In this document: one piece after another, positions 40,791-41,980 of the stretch
Numbering within the stretch: position 1 is the stretch's first letter
How the letters are laid out: each line of letters opens with the position of its first letter
Assembly (NCBI GenBank): GCA_900315075.1
Contig: OMXV01000033.1
Coordinates: forward strand, 1-41,980
Reading direction: 5' to 3'
Origin: an uncultured Prevotellaceae bacterium
GTDB taxonomy: Bacteria; Bacteroidota; Bacteroidia; Bacteroidales; Bacteroidaceae
DNA length: 41,980 bases
Made by a program: the position numbers and the translations under genes
The notes under the pieces: model-generated
Databases searched by the model: none
What the model was told of the DNA's origin: nothing
The model's input: the letters and a program-made list of their open reading frames with translations, nothing else

Positions 40791-41538
40791 TTCCAACCTT
40801 CACCTCTCTAACCGCCTGTGGCAGTCCCTGCTCAGCAGCTTTCTGTAGCCATTCCTGTGCTTTGGCGGGGTCTTTCATCACGCCCTCGCCATCGAGATAG
40901 CAATGTGCAAGACTGTACTGTGCCTGCGGGTTGCCAAGTTGTGCAGCCTGCTCAAACAGCGAGGCAGCACCCACAGGGTCGGGGGCCATATTATTGCCAA
41001 ATTGTTTGTCGATGGCCATATTAAACAAAGCCTCGGTGCAACCCAGTTCTGCAGCACGCTCATACAGTTCCAGACCTTTCTGAGTATCACGGGGAACGCC
41101 AAAACCGCAAGTATAGCACATGGCCAAATAATATAGGGAAATACCCTGAGATTCTGACACCGTTTCCGACTCTTTTTCTAGCCACGCCACAGCACGTTTG
41201 AAATATGCATCGGCTCGACTGGCATCCTTTCCCACTCCATAGCCATACTGATAACAGAAACCAAGATAATACAATGCCTGCGTATGGTCTTTCTCTGCTG
41301 CCAGGCTATAATATGCCATTGCCTTATAATGGTCTTTCTCCACACAAAGCCCCTTGGAATAACAACGACCAAGATAGTATTGTGAAGAAGAATGACCTGT
41401 AGCTGCAATAGCACAGATGTTTTCATACTGAGTTGGAGTGAGAATACCCCAGTTGAGTGAATCCTCTATGGTTGTAACTTGTGCCGACATGTGGCAAGGG
41501 GCTGCAAACAGGAAAATAAAAAGGAATAATCTAAACAT
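40786..41538 (-). CDS. Sel1-repeat (TPR-like) exported protein
   Basis: A 250-aa exported protein with a signal peptide (MFRLFLFIFLFAAPCHMSA, cut near residue 19). It then has five or so Sel1-like repeats, each about 36 residues: 'SSSQYYLGRCYSKGLCVEKD', 'TQALYYLGFCYQYGYGVGKD', 'ISLYYLAMCYTCGFGVPRD', 'TEALFNMAIDKQFGNNMAPD' and 'PQAQYSLAHCYLDGEGVMKD'. Such solenoids mediate protein-protein contacts. Its C-terminal residues (KVGN) are encoded by the edge of the minisatellite at 40396-40790, so its stop codon lies in repeat DNA. It is downstream of the export-protein gene but separated from it by a terminator. Confidence 0.9.
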   Translation of the reverse strand: MFRLFLFIFLFAAPCHMSAQVTTIEDSLNWGILTPTQYENICAIAATGHSSSQYYLGRCYSKGLCVEKDHYKAMAYYSLAAEKDHTQALYYLGFCYQYGYGVGKDASRADAYFKRAVAWLEKESETVSESQGISLYYLAMCYTCGFGVPRDTQKGLELYERAAELGCTEALFNMAIDKQFGNNMAPDPVGAASLFEQAAQLGNPQAQYSLAHCYLDGEGVMKDPAKAQEWLQKAAEQGLPQAVREVKVGN

Positions 41539-41572
41539 AGGACCAGGATATTGAGTATGAATGAATCAAAAA

Positions 41573-41604
41573 AAGTGCCTTTCTCTGAAGAGAAAAAGGC
41601 ACTT
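41573..41604 (-). terminator. Terminator of the export-protein gene
   Basis: AAGTGCCTTT (41573-41582) pairs with AAAGGCACTT (41595-41604), with an inner CTCT/AGAG extension. On the minus strand it is followed by a run of T. It lies about 60 bp past the stop codon at 41663. Confidence 0.88.
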
Positions 41605-41662
41605 AATATGTTTGGTTCACTTCCCGACGTGCCGACGATGAAGTCCGCAGCCGCGGGTGTGA

Positions 41663-41980
41663 TTAGTCTCTGAGGATGTTCACAAGCAGTGAAGCCACTG
41701 ATGTGGAGATACTGATAAATGAGAACCAGATTGATGTCGACTGACCCAAGGCTGAGTTCTTAGCCTTTGTGGCGTTCGGCTGAACATAGATAACATCGTT
41801 CTGCTGCAGATAATAATAAGGTGAGTTAATGAAGTTGGCATCGGTGAGGTCGATACGGTGAGCATGTTTCTGACCATCCTTGTCCTCACGAATCAACAAC
41901 ACATTCTGACGCTGACCATAAATAGTAAGGTCACCAGCACTGGCAATAGCCTCAAGAATACTCATCTTTTCAGTACCTAC
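41663..41980 (-). CDS. Polysaccharide export outer-membrane protein, C-terminal part (truncated by window edge)
   Basis: The last 105 codons of a minus-strand gene that continues past the right edge (frame open to 41980, reading VGTEKMSILEAIASAGDLT). This is a SLBB-type segment ('SILEAIASAGDLTIYGQRQNVLLIRED'), then 'IDLTDANFINSPYYYLQQNDVIYVQPN', which is typical of Wza-like capsule/EPS exporters. It ends with a hydrophobic stretch, 'SFISISTSVASLLVNIL'. Such proteins form the outer-membrane channel for capsular or exopolysaccharide. A capsule locus probably continues to the right. Confidence 0.85.
   Translation of the reverse strand, partial: VGTEKMSILEAIASAGDLTIYGQRQNVLLIREDKDGQKHAHRIDLTDANFINSPYYYLQQNDVIYVQPNATKAKNSALGQSTSIWFSFISISTSVASLLVNILRD

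Overview
The window looks like a chromosomal segment of a Prevotella-type Bacteroidales. Three things point there. Most recognisable promoters have the Bacteroidota form (TTTG or TTG, about 19-20 bp, then TAnnTTTG) and start codons lack strong Shine-Dalgarno sequences. The gene families are typical of the group: MtaB, DUF4296, C69 dipeptidase, PafA-like phosphatase, LemA/DUF2207, PadR-PspC and an Omp28-like secreted protein. Three large exported proteins end in the lysine-rich GIYI..GKKV(V/I)K tail common in Prevotella. No rRNA, tRNA or CRISPR array was seen.

Layout. 300-2153: exported Omp28-like protein. 2154-3024: gene-free, packed with palindromic and tandem repeats. 3025-9836: two divergent operons, each a large tailed secreted protein followed at once by a tiny protein of one family (53-65 aa). 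10134-12216: PadR regulator and PspC membrane protein with a probable operator. 12229-13037: a DUF559 nuclease-like gene inside inverted GC-rich palindromic repeats. 13045-21822 (minus): ileS fused to a DksA/TraR-like domain, lspA, a DUF4296 lipoprotein, an M23 peptidase and a C69 dipeptidase. 22182-22397: a third small protein. 22547-28700 (minus): UvrD-type helicase, mtgA, OmpA-like lipoprotein, then trmB and ilvE as a pair. 28918-30463: small membrane protein and patatin-like phospholipase. 31068-33070: complete IS1634-family element between identical 95-bp direct repeats. 33219-34709: PafA-like phosphatase. 34774-37437 (minus): family 2 glycosyltransferase and mtaB. 37661-39863: LemA and DUF2207 protein. 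40070-40342: low-complexity lipoprotein. 40396-40790: a minisatellite. 40786-41538 (minus): Sel1-repeat protein. 41663 to the edge: C-terminus of a polysaccharide-export (Wza-like) protein.

Most of the conserved genes serve the envelope (lspA, M23, mtgA, OmpA, glycosyltransferase, Wza-like, lipoproteins) or translation (ileS, trmB, mtaB). The intergenic DNA is unusual. It holds many families of short palindromes and imperfect tandem oligonucleotides, several of which run into gene ends and supply the last residues of proteins.

The observations most worth following are: the DUF559/repeat unit, which is organised like a REP-transposase unit; the IS1634-type insertion with a 95-bp target duplication; the repeated pairing of secreted proteins with tiny 'P.T...WD' proteins; and the ileS-DksA fusion, which one extra A in an A5 run would explain.
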